A program made the position numbers and the translations under genes. Positions 43,271-52,094 of a stretch of 64,000 bases of DNA are shown piece after piece. The stretch spans positions 248,001-312,000 of the forward strand of contig CBDBZX010000004.1 in the NCBI GenBank assembly GCA_965213645.1, given 5' to 3'. Origin of the DNA: CBDBZX01 sp965213645. GTDB lineage: Bacteria; Deinococcota; Deinococci; Deinococcales; Trueperaceae. The notes under the pieces are model-generated. The model saw only the letters and a program-made list of their open reading frames with translations. It ran no database searches and was not told the DNA's origin. Numbering within the stretch: the first letter of the stretch is position 1; every line of letters begins with the position of its first letter.

Positions 43271-43566
43271 CCTCTTGCCAGTTTGACAGCGCGGAGCAGT
43301 TCGGACGCGTCGCCCTCACCACCCTTAAAATCCGCCTGACACTTGTCTAAGTAGTTTTCCAGGATCACATCGGCGGTGGCGTTTAAGGCGCTCCGTACGC
43401 CCGCGAGCAGCGTCAAGACCTCTTGACAAGAGCGCTCGTCGTCCACCATCTTTTGCAGCCCGCGTACTTGCCCCTCGAGCCGCTTTAACCGGTTTAAAAT
43501 CTTCGTCTTCTGCTCCGCCGAAACGTCTTGCTTTTCCGCTCCTCTTTCCAACTCAGCTTGCGCCAT
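43267..43566 (-). CDS. CsoR/RcnR-family metal- or sulfur-sensing repressor
   Basis: About 99 residues from ATG 43566, with GGAGGA 7 bases upstream; the longer start at 43611 would fall inside the operator. The all-helical DUF156 fold: ILNRLKRLEGQVRGLQKMV, RSCQEVLTLLAGVRSALN, ENYLDKC. The two Cys are kept, but the copper-ligand His of CsoR is Tyr here (YLDKC for HLETC). It is therefore not a typical copper sensor; a persulfide (CstR-like) or other effector is possible. No metal exporter is next to it, so the target may be only itself. Confidence 0.85.
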   Translation of the reverse strand: MAQAELERGAEKQDVSAEQKTKILNRLKRLEGQVRGLQKMVDDERSCQEVLTLLAGVRSALNATADVILENYLDKCQADFKGGEGDASELLRAVKLARG

Positions 43567-43612
43567 CAAACAGTCCTCCGCTCGTTCGTAACAATTTCGA
43601 GTTCTTCCCACT

Positions 43613-43629
43613 ATATCCTACTAGGGTAT
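43613..43629. promoter_or_regulatory. Probable CsoR-type operator
   Basis: ATATCCTACTAGGGTAT: 8-base arms with one mismatch about a central base, 46 bases before the repressor's ATG. CsoR-family sites often have this ATACCC...GGGTAT form. Confidence 0.6.
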
Positions 43630-43701
43630 CCGAGTGTGCCGAACGTGAAACGATTGGCTCGAGTATTCTACTGAAAAGTTTGAGTTTGCAGAGGTCAGCC
43701 G

Positions 43702-44433
43702 TTAAGAGGTACGTTCACTCTCATCCTGCGACTCACCTTGTAATTCACTTTGCAACGCCTCAAAAAGCGCATCTCTACCGACAATTTCTGCAAGCGCGCT
43801 CAGCGGATTGACCGAAGCATCCCACAACCATTCGGGGCGCAACTCAAACCCTTCGACAACGGCTGAAGTCACGACCTCTTCTGTCTCAGTGGCGAAGAGG
43901 TCGTAGCGGTCTGTGTCGCCCAGGCGAAAAAAGTCTGCTGACGCTTTGCCAGGTCTTGAGTCAATCAGCCAATATTCGCGCACACCCGCTCTCTCGTACT
44001 CCTTAAACTTCGCGTTGCGGTCAATGTAGAGACTGCCCGGTGAGATGACCTCTACGACTAACTCGGGTGCGCCGCTAAAGCGCTCGGGGCTGAGCTTACT
44101 AAGTGAGCCTTGTGCGACGAAGAAGATGTCGGGCTCTCTCGAGGGACCCTCTGCCCACAGCTTGACCTCAAAGGGAGCCACGCGCACGAGTCCGAGTTTA
44201 GAAAGCTGGACAAAGAGGTTGAGAAGCGTATACAAGAATTCGACGATGCGTTGATGCTCAGCTTTCGGCGGCATATAGACAACGACCTCTCCACCGACCC
44301 ACTCCGTGCGGGCCTCCTCAGCGTAATCTAGGTACGCCTCGTAACTCATGGGCGAGCGGCGGACTTCAGGGGTCGTGTCCCCTGCTGCGCTATTTGCGCG
44401 GTTCGGCTCGAGTCTCGGTAGGGTTGACTTCAT
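43702..44433 (-). CDS. Uma2-family putative endonuclease (DUF820)
   Basis: 243 residues. PD-(D/E)xK-like core: TEWVGGEVVVYMPPKAEHQR, REPDIFFV, APELVVEVISPGS with the catalytic Asp/Glu-Val-Glu strand, KFKEYERAGVREYWLID. The Glu in ELVVEV and the Lys in the AKFKEYER helix are present. The family is amplified in cyanobacteria and Deinococcota; its biological role is not established. The N-terminal 25 residues and acidic C-terminal tail are extra. Single gene. Confidence 0.85.
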   Translation of the reverse strand: MKSTLPRLEPNRANSAAGDTTPEVRRSPMSYEAYLDYAEEARTEWVGGEVVVYMPPKAEHQRIVEFLYTLLNLFVQLSKLGLVRVAPFEVKLWAEGPSREPDIFFVAQGSLSKLSPERFSGAPELVVEVISPGSLYIDRNAKFKEYERAGVREYWLIDSRPGKASADFFRLGDTDRYDLFATETEEVVTSAVVEGFELRPEWLWDASVNPLSALAEIVGRDALFEALQSELQGESQDESERTS

Positions 44434-44575
44434 AGCGTTACCCCTATTTTAGCACGTGCTCACGAGTGTGAAGTGCAGGGAACTTCCGAACGCGCTAAGA
44501 TGACGTGAAGAGGTTAGACGTTGCAAAGAGGTTGACGGTGATAAATGCTTCAAGTATGGTCCATACGGAACAAAG

Positions 44576-45007
44576 ATGAACTACGGCGCGCTCATTGCAC
44601 TCTTGGCGGCGCTCGCGTTTACCTTTCCCTTTCTGGTGAACTTGGCAGAGGAGTTGGGTGTGCCCAGAGGGTTTAGTACCATAACGACGGGGGCGGCGGC
44701 GGTGTTCCTCGTCGCGTGGGGCGTGGTGCGCAGCCGCGTGGAGCGCCGCCAGATTTTAGAGGAGCGCATCACCGCGATTCAGGCGAAGCGCCGCGCCGCC
44801 TCGGGCGACCCCGCCGCGTTTCTCTCCTACGGGGAGCACTTGGGCGACTTACTGATTGAAGTGGGACGGCCCCGCGAAGCCCTGCGCGTCTTCGAAGCTT
44901 ACAGACGTGTGTTAAAAAGAGCGGGGCAGGACACGCAAGCAACCGAGACGGTCATCGCCGCACTGCGGCTCGAGCTAGCTGAGGAGGAACAGGATGCGAG
45001 CCTATAA
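44576..45007 (+). CDS. Hypothetical membrane protein with TPR-like tail
   Basis: 143 residues: helix at 3-22 and 36-52, a coiled-coil segment (SRVERRQILEERITAIQAKR), then one TPR-like pair (LGDLLIEVGRPREALRVFEA). No family. Its end overlaps the next ORF by 14 bases, making a probable operon with the DUF104 protein and rsmI. Confidence 0.55.
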   Translation: MNYGALIALLAALAFTFPFLVNLAEELGVPRGFSTITTGAAAVFLVAWGVVRSRVERRQILEERITAIQAKRRAASGDPAAFLSYGEHLGDLLIEVGRPREALRVFEAYRRVLKRAGQDTQATETVIAALRLELAEEEQDASL

Positions 45008-45191
45008 AGGACGAGTAGACAAGGGCGTCATCATCTTGCCCGAGGGCGTGTCGCTGCCCGAGGGCGCAGAGGTCACCGTGACCGTCGGTGAGGTGGAACT
45101 GCTGCGAGCCAAAATGCGAGCCGCGCTGAGGCGCAACGCCCGCCGCCGCAGTCGGGGGCGCGTCGCGCAGCCCGATATAGTTGGCGTTTAG
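44994..45191 (+). CDS. DUF104 / AF2212-like small antitoxin-type protein
   Basis: 65 residues: MRAYKGRVDKGVIILPEGV and LPEGAEVTVTV match the AF2212/PG0164 family, usually annotated as antitoxins beside VapC-like PIN toxins. No PIN gene follows; rsmI is next. The basic tail (RRNARRRSRGR) may bind nucleic acid. GAGGAGG just upstream. Confidence 0.7.
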   Translation: MRAYKGRVDKGVIILPEGVSLPEGAEVTVTVGEVELLRAKMRAALRRNARRRSRGRVAQPDIVGV

Positions 45192-45218
45192 CGCTACACT
45201 TAGACCTCTTCTCTCGCC

Positions 45219-46025
45219 ATGTCTCACCTCGTCCTCGTCCCGACACCCATTGGCAACCTAGAGGACATCACCCTGCGAGCCTTGCGGGTGCTGCGCGACG
45301 CCGACCTCATCGCCGCTGAGGACACCCGCCACAGCCGCACGCTGCTGAACCACTTCGAGATAGACAAGCCGCTGGTGCGCCTAGACGCGCACACGATTTT
45401 CTCGAGAGGTGAAAGCGTCCTCGCCGAACACGAGCGCGTCGCCTTCATCACCGACGCGGGCACGCCCGGTCTCTCCGACCCCGGCGCAGACCTCTTACAA
45501 ATAGCCCTGAAGCGCGGCGACACGGTGGAAGTGCTGCCCGGTCCCACCGCCCTCATCCCCGCCCTTATCCTCTCCGGTTTGCCGCTCGGGAGTTTTACCT
45601 TTTTGGGCTTTTTGCCGCGCAAGGGCTCAGCGCGGCGAGAGGTGCTCACGAAAATTGCCAAAAGTGAGGTGACGCTCGCCTTTTACGAATCACCTAAGAG
45701 GTTGGTCAAAACCTTAAAGGATTTGAGAGAGGTCTGCGGCGATACGAGACAGGTCAGCGTCAGCCGCGAGTTGACCAAGCGTTTTGAGACGACCTACCGG
45801 GGCACACTTCAAGAGGTTCACGCGCAGCTTTCGCAAGGTGAAGTGCGCGGCGAGGTCGTGGTGGTGGTGTCGCCCAATCCGCAGCCTGCTCAAGAGGTTG
45901 ATTTTGCAGTGAAAGCGAGAGAACTCGCCGCTGAAGGGCTCAGTGAACGCGACCTTAGAAAAGCGTTGATGGCCTTTGGTGCGCCTCGGAATTTGGCGTA
46001 TGAGTTGTCGCTCGAGGGGGAGTGA
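45219..46025 (+). CDS. rsmI: 16S rRNA (cytidine1402-2'-O)-methyltransferase
   Basis: 268 residues. VPTPIGNLEDITLRALRVL, AAEDTRHSRTLLNHF, ITDAGTPGLSDPG and VEVLPGPTALIPALILSGL are the RsmI/YraL signatures of the tetrapyrrole-methylase fold; FLPRKGSARRE and TYRGTLQEV follow. It 2'-O-methylates C1402 in the decoding centre. Full length with a short C-terminal domain. A terminator follows. Confidence 0.95.
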   Translation: MSHLVLVPTPIGNLEDITLRALRVLRDADLIAAEDTRHSRTLLNHFEIDKPLVRLDAHTIFSRGESVLAEHERVAFITDAGTPGLSDPGADLLQIALKRGDTVEVLPGPTALIPALILSGLPLGSFTFLGFLPRKGSARREVLTKIAKSEVTLAFYESPKRLVKTLKDLREVCGDTRQVSVSRELTKRFETTYRGTLQEVHAQLSQGEVRGEVVVVVSPNPQPAQEVDFAVKARELAAEGLSERDLRKALMAFGAPRNLAYELSLEGE

Positions 46026-46062
46026 ATTTAATAGAAGGCGTCTCAAAATACTAAGCACGAAT

Positions 46063-46092
46063 AGGAGGTGCCGAAAAATTCCGACACCTCCT
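46063..46092 (+). terminator. Terminator after rsmI
   Basis: AGGAGGTGCCGAA / TTCCGACACCTCCT stem with G-U pairs, 38 bases after the stop. Only a weak T run follows (TTAATAT). Confidence 0.6.
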
Positions 46093-46136
46093 TAATATGT
46101 TCTTCCTGCTTTAACTAAGCCGTGATTTGAGGCGGC

Positions 46137-46559
46137 TTAGTCTGACACCTCGTCTAGCTGAAGAGTTGCGGGCCACAGTTCTTCACCTATAACGACATCG
46201 TCGGGGGGCGTTATAAACTTACCTTTAACAATTACATCTTGGTCGAGAAGTTCTTCTAGTTGTGGGATGATACCCTTTGTATAAAGGAGGTGGCGCTCCG
46301 AATCAGTAACGAGCTGATAGTAGAGTTCGCCACGCCGGTCAGGTAGAGGCGCTCCCGTGCCACGTTGTGCCTCATTGAGCACGCCGTACCACAGCGTTTC
46401 CGATTCAGGGCGTTCTTGATAAATCTGGTCGTCAGCAAGAACGGTAATGATGCCCTGTTTAGGTAAGTCAGCGTTGCAGCCGATAACGGTTAATAGAGAT
46501 AGGCTGCTGAAAAGAAACGCTTTGACAAATTGAAGTCGAGGTAAATTTAGCATGATCAC
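46137..46559 (-). CDS. Hypothetical lipoprotein
   Basis: 140 residues with a signal sequence and lipobox (LSLLTVIGCN, Cys about 28). The mature part includes GVLNEAQRGTGAPLPDRRGE, YYQLVTDSERHLLYTKG and DQDVIVKGKFITPPD, like an OB-fold-type strand set. No family recognised. Slightly AT-rich compared with neighbours. Confidence 0.55.
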   Translation of the reverse strand: MIMLNLPRLQFVKAFLFSSLSLLTVIGCNADLPKQGIITVLADDQIYQERPESETLWYGVLNEAQRGTGAPLPDRRGELYYQLVTDSERHLLYTKGIIPQLEELLDQDVIVKGKFITPPDDVVIGEELWPATLQLDEVSD

Positions 46560-46839
46560 ATGTTCACTTTCTCTTTGGAATAAGGTGTCAATTCTATAGT
46601 AGTCCTTCTATATGATGTCAGGCTCATCAAATCTCACAATCTGTGGTTTTCATCAATCGGTGCGTCTACTTGTGCAAGCTCGAAGTTGGAGGTAATAAAG
46701 TTTATACCGCGAATATCTCCGCAGGATTGACTGAGTTCGCGTTAGCAACACGGCGTCTAAGTAAGTTGGGTAGACCTAAAACTGTAAGGCAAGAGGTCAA
46801 GAAAACGCGCTTAGAACGGTATGATAGGGGCTGTTTTTA
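46560..46839. other. Upstream region of mfd
   Basis: About 280 bases. A 65-codon frame from 46643 runs to the mfd start but has no family or ribosome site. A TATGAT at 46820 is a candidate -10, 14 bases before the mfd ATG. Confidence 0.35.
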
Positions 46840-49800
46840 ATGCTCCACAAGCCCCCTCATGAAACGGTTCTCACCTTGTTACAAACCCCTACAGAGACAA
46901 AATCCAAACGTCTACTAGGTCTGCCCGCCGTCGCCCGCTTAGCCCTCTTCGCCCGCACCGAGGGGCCAGCGGTGCTCATCACCACAGCGGAGCGCGTGGG
47001 GCTTTTTCGCGACACGGGCCTTTTTGGTGCGCTCAGTAGCACCAACCCCAACCTGACCGACTGGCAGGACAAGCGCGACAAGGTCATCTTGGACCTCAAG
47101 AGCGCCTTGCAGCCTTTTCCGAACAGCCCTGAACAGTACGCGCTCACTTTAGAACTCGGACGTGAATACCCCCGCGACGACCTCTTGAATCAACTCGTCT
47201 CGTTCGGCTATGAGCGCGACGGGATGCCGGGCGTGGTGGTACGCGGCGATACGCTGAGCGTGTACTTGGACGAAGAGGATGAAGAGAAGGTCGTGCGGCT
47301 CGAGTTCTTCGGCAACGAGTTAGATACGATGCAATATGCAGGCGCGGCGGTAGAGCGCTACGTTTTAGCACCTTTGGAGAATGCCGAAATAGACGAAGCG
47401 CAGTGGTCATCCAACCTCTTAGAACAGCTTCCCGGCACGGTCTATCTGGATTCGTCGGAACTTTTTGCAGGTGAGCTGGACGACGTGGAGCGGCTGAAAG
47501 AGCTGTGGAAGTATTTGGAGACTCGAGAGGTCATCTCGTTCGGGCGTGACCCGCTCGACTTACCGGACGAAAAGAGCGACCTAGAACCGCTCGGCTACTA
47601 CCGGGGCAAGCTCTCGGATTTCGCGGGCGACGCCGAAGGCTGGCTCAAAGACGGCTACAGCGTCACCCTTCTTTTGAAGTTCGAGCGGACGGGGCGTTAT
47701 CTGCGGGAGAAGGTGCTCGACCAGGTGGATTCCGGGTGGTTTCAGCGCGTCGAGTCTCATCCTGGCGTGCTTGGGATGAGCGTCCAATCGGACATGAATT
47801 CGGCCTCGAGGGGTGGCTACCGCGACCCGCGAACTAAAGAGGTCGTGCTGAGCGAAGACCTCTTGTACGGCTATCAGGGGTCGCGCAAACACAGCAAACT
47901 GCCGGGACGCAAAGTCCACGACGCCGTGCAACTTGCTGTCGGCGACTACCTCATCCACCCCGACCACGGCATCGGGCGCTTCATGGGCCTAGAGCCGCGT
48001 CAGGTGGTGGGCGTCACGCGCGACTACCTCACCCTGCGCTACGCGGGCGAGGGCAAGCTCTACTTGCCCGTCGAGCAACTTCCCCTGCTGCGCCGTCACC
48101 CCGGCACGACGGACGATCCACCCCGTTTGTCTACCCTCGGCACGAACGAGTGGGCGCGGGCGCGGGAGAAGGCGCGGGCGAGCGCTCAAGAGTTGGCCCA
48201 AAAGCTGATTCGCACCTACGCCGAGCGGCAGATTACCCAAGGCGTCTCGCTCCCCGAAGTCCCCGACTGGGACCGTTTGATCGAAGAGAACTGCGCTTTT
48301 ACCCTCACGAACGACCAGCGGCAAGCCGTGACGATGACACTCCGCGATATGGCGAAAGAGACGCCGATGGATAGACTCATCTCGGGCGATGTGGGCTTCG
48401 GCAAGACCGAAGTGGCGATTCGCGCGGCGCACCGGGCGGTGGGTAACGGCGCGCAAGTCGTCATGCTCGTGCCGACTACCGTCTTAGCGCAGCAGCACTA
48501 CGAGACCTTTAGAGAGAGGTTCGAGGGATTGCCCGTGAGGGTGGAGGGGCTCTCGAGATTCTCCAGCGACAGAGAAGCCCGCGAGATTATCAAAGGGCTC
48601 AAAGAGGGCACGGTCGATATCGTCATCGGCACCCACCGCCTCTTATCCGACCTAGTGAAGTTCAAAAACGTCGGGCTTTTAATCATCGACGAGGAGCACC
48701 GCTTCGGCGTGGCGCAAAAGGAGCGGATGAAGTCGTTCAAGGCGAACCTGGACGTGCTCTCGCTCTCCGCGACGCCGATTCCGAGGACGCTCTACATGAG
48801 CTTGGTCGGGCTGCGCGACGTGTCGCAGATCATGACGCCACCCGCCGGACGCAAGCCGATTCAGACCGTGCTGCAACCTTATGACCGGCAAGTCGTACGC
48901 GACGCGCTGATGTTTGAACTCGAGCGCGGCGGCAAAGTGTTCTACATTCACGACCGCATCGGCTCGATGGGCTCACGCGCTCTCTACCTCCAGAGCCTCG
49001 TCCCCGAGGCCCGCATTGGCGTAGCGCACGGGCGCATGGGCGGCGACGAACTCGAGGAGATCATGCTCCGCTTCGAGGAGGGCGCGTTCGATGTGCTCCT
49101 CAGCACGACCATCGTCGAGTCCGGCTTGGACATCGCAGGCGCAAACACCTTGATTGTCGAACGCGCTGACCGCTTGGGTTTAGCGCAGCTCTATCAGCTT
49201 CGCGGGCGGGTCGGACGCCGCAACACGGAGGCGTGGGCGTACCTCTTATATCCCGGACGTTTAACGGAGCAAGCGCAGCGCAGGCTCTACGCGATGGCGG
49301 AACTCAACGACTTGGGCTCAGGGCACCTCTTAGCGGAAAAAGATATGGAGATTCGCGGCGTCGGTAACCTCTTGGGGCCGGAACAGCACGGGCATATCAG
49401 CGCGGTCTCGTTAGAGGTTTATACGGAGATGCTCGCCGAAGAGATCGCCAAGCTCAAAGGCCAACAGGACAACGCGCCCAAACCCGTCTCCATTGACTTG
49501 GGTCTCGACGCGCGGCTCAGCCCCTCGTACATTGTGGACGACGACGAGCGCATCGGCTTTTACGGGCGCTTATCCGAAACGGACAGCTTAGCGGAGATCG
49601 GGCGCATCCAGCGCGAGATGCGGGAGCGCTACGGACCCATGCCTGAAGAGGTCAAGACGTTCACGGAGATCGTCAAGGTGCGCCTTTTGGCCTCGCAAAA
49701 GGGCGTTGTGACGATTGCCGAGCACATGACCGACGTGCAGCTTTCGTTCGAGCAAGAGACCATAGATTATGACGCGAAAGCGCTTAAAGCACTGCCTTAC

Positions 49801-49905
49801 AGTGTGGAGCCGACGCGCTATCCGCCGGGGTTTAGCATCAAGAAGAAGGGGCTCAAGGGGAGAGGTTTAGAGGCCATTAGCGACGTGCTCTACCTCTGCG
49901 GTTAA
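46840..49905 (+). CDS. mfd: Transcription-repair coupling factor Mfd
   Basis: 1021 residues. Removes stalled RNA polymerase and recruits UvrA. UvrB-like N-terminus (about 1-300, shorter than in E. coli), CarD-like RNAP-interaction domain (GDYLIHPDHGIGRFMGLE), RecG-like translocase with GDVGFGKTEVA (Walker A), LLIIDEEHRFGV (DEEH box), LSATPIPRTLYM, TTIVESGLDI, and QLRGRVGR. The C-terminal TRCF domain (LSPSYIVDDDERIGFYGRL) is present. Start at ATG 46840 has no Shine-Dalgarno. Confidence 0.97.
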   Translation: MLHKPPHETVLTLLQTPTETKSKRLLGLPAVARLALFARTEGPAVLITTAERVGLFRDTGLFGALSSTNPNLTDWQDKRDKVILDLKSALQPFPNSPEQYALTLELGREYPRDDLLNQLVSFGYERDGMPGVVVRGDTLSVYLDEEDEEKVVRLEFFGNELDTMQYAGAAVERYVLAPLENAEIDEAQWSSNLLEQLPGTVYLDSSELFAGELDDVERLKELWKYLETREVISFGRDPLDLPDEKSDLEPLGYYRGKLSDFAGDAEGWLKDGYSVTLLLKFERTGRYLREKVLDQVDSGWFQRVESHPGVLGMSVQSDMNSASRGGYRDPRTKEVVLSEDLLYGYQGSRKHSKLPGRKVHDAVQLAVGDYLIHPDHGIGRFMGLEPRQVVGVTRDYLTLRYAGEGKLYLPVEQLPLLRRHPGTTDDPPRLSTLGTNEWARAREKARASAQELAQKLIRTYAERQITQGVSLPEVPDWDRLIEENCAFTLTNDQRQAVTMTLRDMAKETPMDRLISGDVGFGKTEVAIRAAHRAVGNGAQVVMLVPTTVLAQQHYETFRERFEGLPVRVEGLSRFSSDREAREIIKGLKEGTVDIVIGTHRLLSDLVKFKNVGLLIIDEEHRFGVAQKERMKSFKANLDVLSLSATPIPRTLYMSLVGLRDVSQIMTPPAGRKPIQTVLQPYDRQVVRDALMFELERGGKVFYIHDRIGSMGSRALYLQSLVPEARIGVAHGRMGGDELEEIMLRFEEGAFDVLLSTTIVESGLDIAGANTLIVERADRLGLAQLYQLRGRVGRRNTEAWAYLLYPGRLTEQAQRRLYAMAELNDLGSGHLLAEKDMEIRGVGNLLGPEQHGHISAVSLEVYTEMLAEEIAKLKGQQDNAPKPVSIDLGLDARLSPSYIVDDDERIGFYGRLSETDSLAEIGRIQREMRERYGPMPEEVKTFTEIVKVRLLASQKGVVTIAEHMTDVQLSFEQETIDYDAKALKALPYSVEPTRYPPGFSIKKKGLKGRGLEAISDVLYLCG

Positions 49906-50109
49906 CGAGGTAATCTGAGTTCTTTGCGGGACCACCTATAGTGTCACTTCCGTGTCCGCCGCGCCCCCTAGTTCTACCGCTGACGTAAACCTGGAGAAGG
50001 CCCCTTCCAAGCATCACTGCGTTCTCTCAGAGAATTAGGGTATGTTGTGAGGAACTGCGCCCCTGCGCCGCGCCGCTTCTATACACTGGTGTCTACCGGA
50101 AGGAGACTT
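49906..50109. other. Intergenic region after mfd
   Basis: About 200 bases. CTCTCAGAGAATTAGGGTATGTTG contains a small palindrome. No clear terminator or repeat copy is recognised. Confidence 0.3.
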
Positions 50110-50697
50110 ATGAAATCTAAAGGAACTCTCGTTACTGTCCTTATTGTATTAACGGTTGTTTTCACCGCCTTTAACTGGCCAGCGCTGTCGACCTACTTAC
50201 CCATCAACTTCCTCTTCTTTCAGGTTCAGCTCCCTTTAGGGCTTTTTCTCATCGGCGCGATTCTCGCCGCGTGCCTGCTCTTTCTGCTGTTATCACTTCT
50301 TAGGCGGGCGGGGCAGCTCAGGCAGATCACCAATCTGGAGAAGCAGAACGACCGTTTACGTGCGCAACTTGACAAACACCGCTCAGAGGAGTTTACGGGG
50401 CTCGAGGACCGCTTAGGCAAGAAGCTCGACCTCTTAGACGCTCGCTTAACTGAAACCAGCAGCGGCTTTCGCACCGTGGTCGGCGAGCACACCAACCAGA
50501 TTGAGGCTCACGAACGCGCCCAAGTCGAGCGCTTAGAGGAGCGCGTCCTGTTGATGCGCAACGAACTCGCCGCCGACATCGCCCAAGTCGAGACCTCACT
50601 GCGCAAGAGCCTGCCCTCGTCCGGGTCATCCACCTCTGCCGCGCCATCTACTCCCGACATCAAGGTCATAGATAAAGAGGTCAAGCGCGTTCCGTAA
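50110..50697 (+). CDS. LapA-domain membrane protein with coiled coil
   Basis: 195 residues from ATG 50110, preceded by AAGGAG; the frame is open 21 codons upstream without support. Two membrane helices (TLVTVLIVLTVVFTAFNW; LGLFLIGAILAACLLFLLL) form the LapA/DUF1049 module, then a long coiled coil (QITNLEKQNDRLRAQL onward) and a Ser/Pro tail. Relatives of LapA work with LapB in lipopolysaccharide control in enterobacteria; no such role can be assumed here. Confidence 0.75.
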   Translation: MKSKGTLVTVLIVLTVVFTAFNWPALSTYLPINFLFFQVQLPLGLFLIGAILAACLLFLLLSLLRRAGQLRQITNLEKQNDRLRAQLDKHRSEEFTGLEDRLGKKLDLLDARLTETSSGFRTVVGEHTNQIEAHERAQVERLEERVLLMRNELAADIAQVETSLRKSLPSSGSSTSAAPSTPDIKVIDKEVKRVP

Positions 50698-50770
50698 ACG
50701 ATGAGCCTAGTAACAAGAAGACGCCGCGCCGCTTGTCCTATGAAATAGCGGCGTTAGCCTCTCTATCTGC

Positions 50771-50776
50771 TACGCT
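50771..50776 (+). promoter_or_regulatory. -10 box of leaderless Fe-S factor gene
   Basis: TACGCT, six bases before ATG 50783; no Shine-Dalgarno. A hairpin (ACGCCGC...GCGGCGT, 50721-50755) just before may end the previous transcript. Confidence 0.4.
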
Positions 50777-50782
50777 GAGACC

Positions 50783-51178
50783 ATGAGCGAACAAGCAGCA
50801 GAGACCCGAACCGAGAACCAGAACGAGAACCAGGTGGAGACTCAAGCCAGCCCAGACGCAGGCTTGCCCACCAAAGAGACGCTCCTAGAAGCGCTCAAAG
50901 TCGTCAAAGACCCCGAGATTCCCGTGAACGTCGTGGATTTGGGGCTCATCTACAACGTTGACATCAAAGAGGGTGGGGAAGTCGATGTTGAGATGACCCT
51001 GACGAGTATGGGCTGCCCCGTTCAAGACATGATTCAGGCCGACGCCGAACTCGCCTGCATGAAGGTTGACGGCGTGAAAAAGGTCAACGTCGAGTTCGTG
51101 TGGTCGCCACCCTGGTCGCCGGAGAAGATGTCGGATGATGGGAAGAAGCAGATGCGGATGTTTGGGTTTAATATATAA
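50783..51178 (+). CDS. MIP18/DUF59-family Fe-S assembly factor (SufT-like)
   Basis: 131 residues. After a 25-residue Gln/Glu-rich leader the DUF59 domain: LKVVKDPEIPVNVVDLGLIY, EVDVEMTLTSMGCPVQDMI with the reactive Cys, and VEFVWSPPWSPEKMSDDGK. PaaD/SufT proteins aid maturation of Fe-S enzymes; aconitase in this window is a plausible client. No suf operon alongside. Confidence 0.88.
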   Translation: MSEQAAETRTENQNENQVETQASPDAGLPTKETLLEALKVVKDPEIPVNVVDLGLIYNVDIKEGGEVDVEMTLTSMGCPVQDMIQADAELACMKVDGVKKVNVEFVWSPPWSPEKMSDDGKKQMRMFGFNI

Positions 51179-51215
51179 GTTTGGGTCATTAAGTGCTCTG
51201 TTAACTAAAGAATGA

Positions 51216-51343
51216 TGTCATTCTGAACGGAGCGAAGCGGAGTGAAAGAATCTCTGCCCTTGCTGACTCCTCTAGCAGAGATGAAAGACGAGACCCTTCG
51301 ACAAGCTCAGGGTGACAACAACGTCACAAATACTAGCTGACAG
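51216..51343. repeat. Dispersed repeat R1, inverted copy
   Basis: GTCATTCTGAACGGAGCG...GAATCTCTGCC and GAGACCCTTCGACAAGC...GGGTGACAAC, ending TAGCTGACAGTGTA. One clean unit, bounded at the left by GTTAACTAAAG; the ends are imperfectly inverted. Confidence 0.75.
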
Positions 51344-51363
51344 TGTAATCAAGTTAGTAGCGC

Positions 51364-51392
51364 AGTAGAGGCGATTCAAAACTCGCCCCTAC
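51364..51392. repeat. R3 hairpin repeat
   Basis: AGTAGAGGCGATTCAAAACTCGCCCCTACT, imperfect stem of about 11 bp. Same family as 21725 and 38443. Confidence 0.5.
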
Positions 51393-51493
51393 TTTATTTA
51401 CTTGTGAAAATTTCGCGGAAGAGGTCAGCGTGGGTCTTTCATACTGGGTAAGAGGTGCGCTGAGCGCCTTAGTCTCGAGTTTAGGAACCCGCC

Positions 51494-52093
51494 ATGATAA
51501 GACCTCTTATGTTGATATTGGCTACACTTTTTCTCGCTTCGTGTGCACCAACGACAACTCCCGCTCACCTCTATACGTCGCAAAACTACGCTGAGAAAGT
51601 TTCAGAAGGCTTTTACCGCCTTCCTGATACGTTCGACAGATTGAGTAGAGATAGACTCGAGCAGCAGAGAAACACAGTTGTCCCCGTGAAAGCGGGCGAA
51701 ACTGTTGTAGTGGAGAGACCTTCTACACTAAGAGGTAGACTTCTCGTGGGACTCCCTCGCGATAAAGAGAAAGCTTCCGTACTTGTTCACGACGAAACTG
51801 ACCAGTACACTGTCGAAAAAATAAGTGCACCGGAGGGATGGACAGCAGAGGTAGCGCTGGAAAAACAGACGGTTAGGTTCAGCTCTTTAGTGGATGAAGA
51901 CAACTTTTATTGGGTGGATATGGGCGGTGATTATGAAATCGAGGGGACAGGCTCGAGCACGTCCAGTACGGCAGTTCGGCTCAGCGTCTCTGACAGCGCT
52001 CAGCCTGGCCGCTACTTCTTTAAAGCTACTTTTAGAGCAGAGAACAAGAAAAAGTTGCCTCCCCACATCGCGTTTATCGTCGAAGTCCTCTAA
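51494..52093 (+). CDS. Hypothetical lipoprotein
   Basis: 199 residues; signal and lipobox MIRPLMLILATLFLASCAP (Cys 17). The mature part is beta-rich (VPVKAGETVVVERPSTLRGR, WTAEVALEKQTVRFSSL) and ends in GRYFFKATFRAENKKKLPPH, as if two small beta-sandwich domains. No family recognised. Its stop lies two bases from that of rlmH (convergent). Confidence 0.6.
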   Translation: MIRPLMLILATLFLASCAPTTTPAHLYTSQNYAEKVSEGFYRLPDTFDRLSRDRLEQQRNTVVPVKAGETVVVERPSTLRGRLLVGLPRDKEKASVLVHDETDQYTVEKISAPEGWTAEVALEKQTVRFSSLVDEDNFYWVDMGGDYEIEGTGSSTSSTAVRLSVSDSAQPGRYFFKATFRAENKKKLPPHIAFIVEVL

Positions 52094-52094
52094 C

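Noticed and set aside
46643..46840. 65-codon ORF before mfd
   Set aside because: No ribosome site or family; composition looks like upstream regulatory DNA, and it runs into the mfd start.
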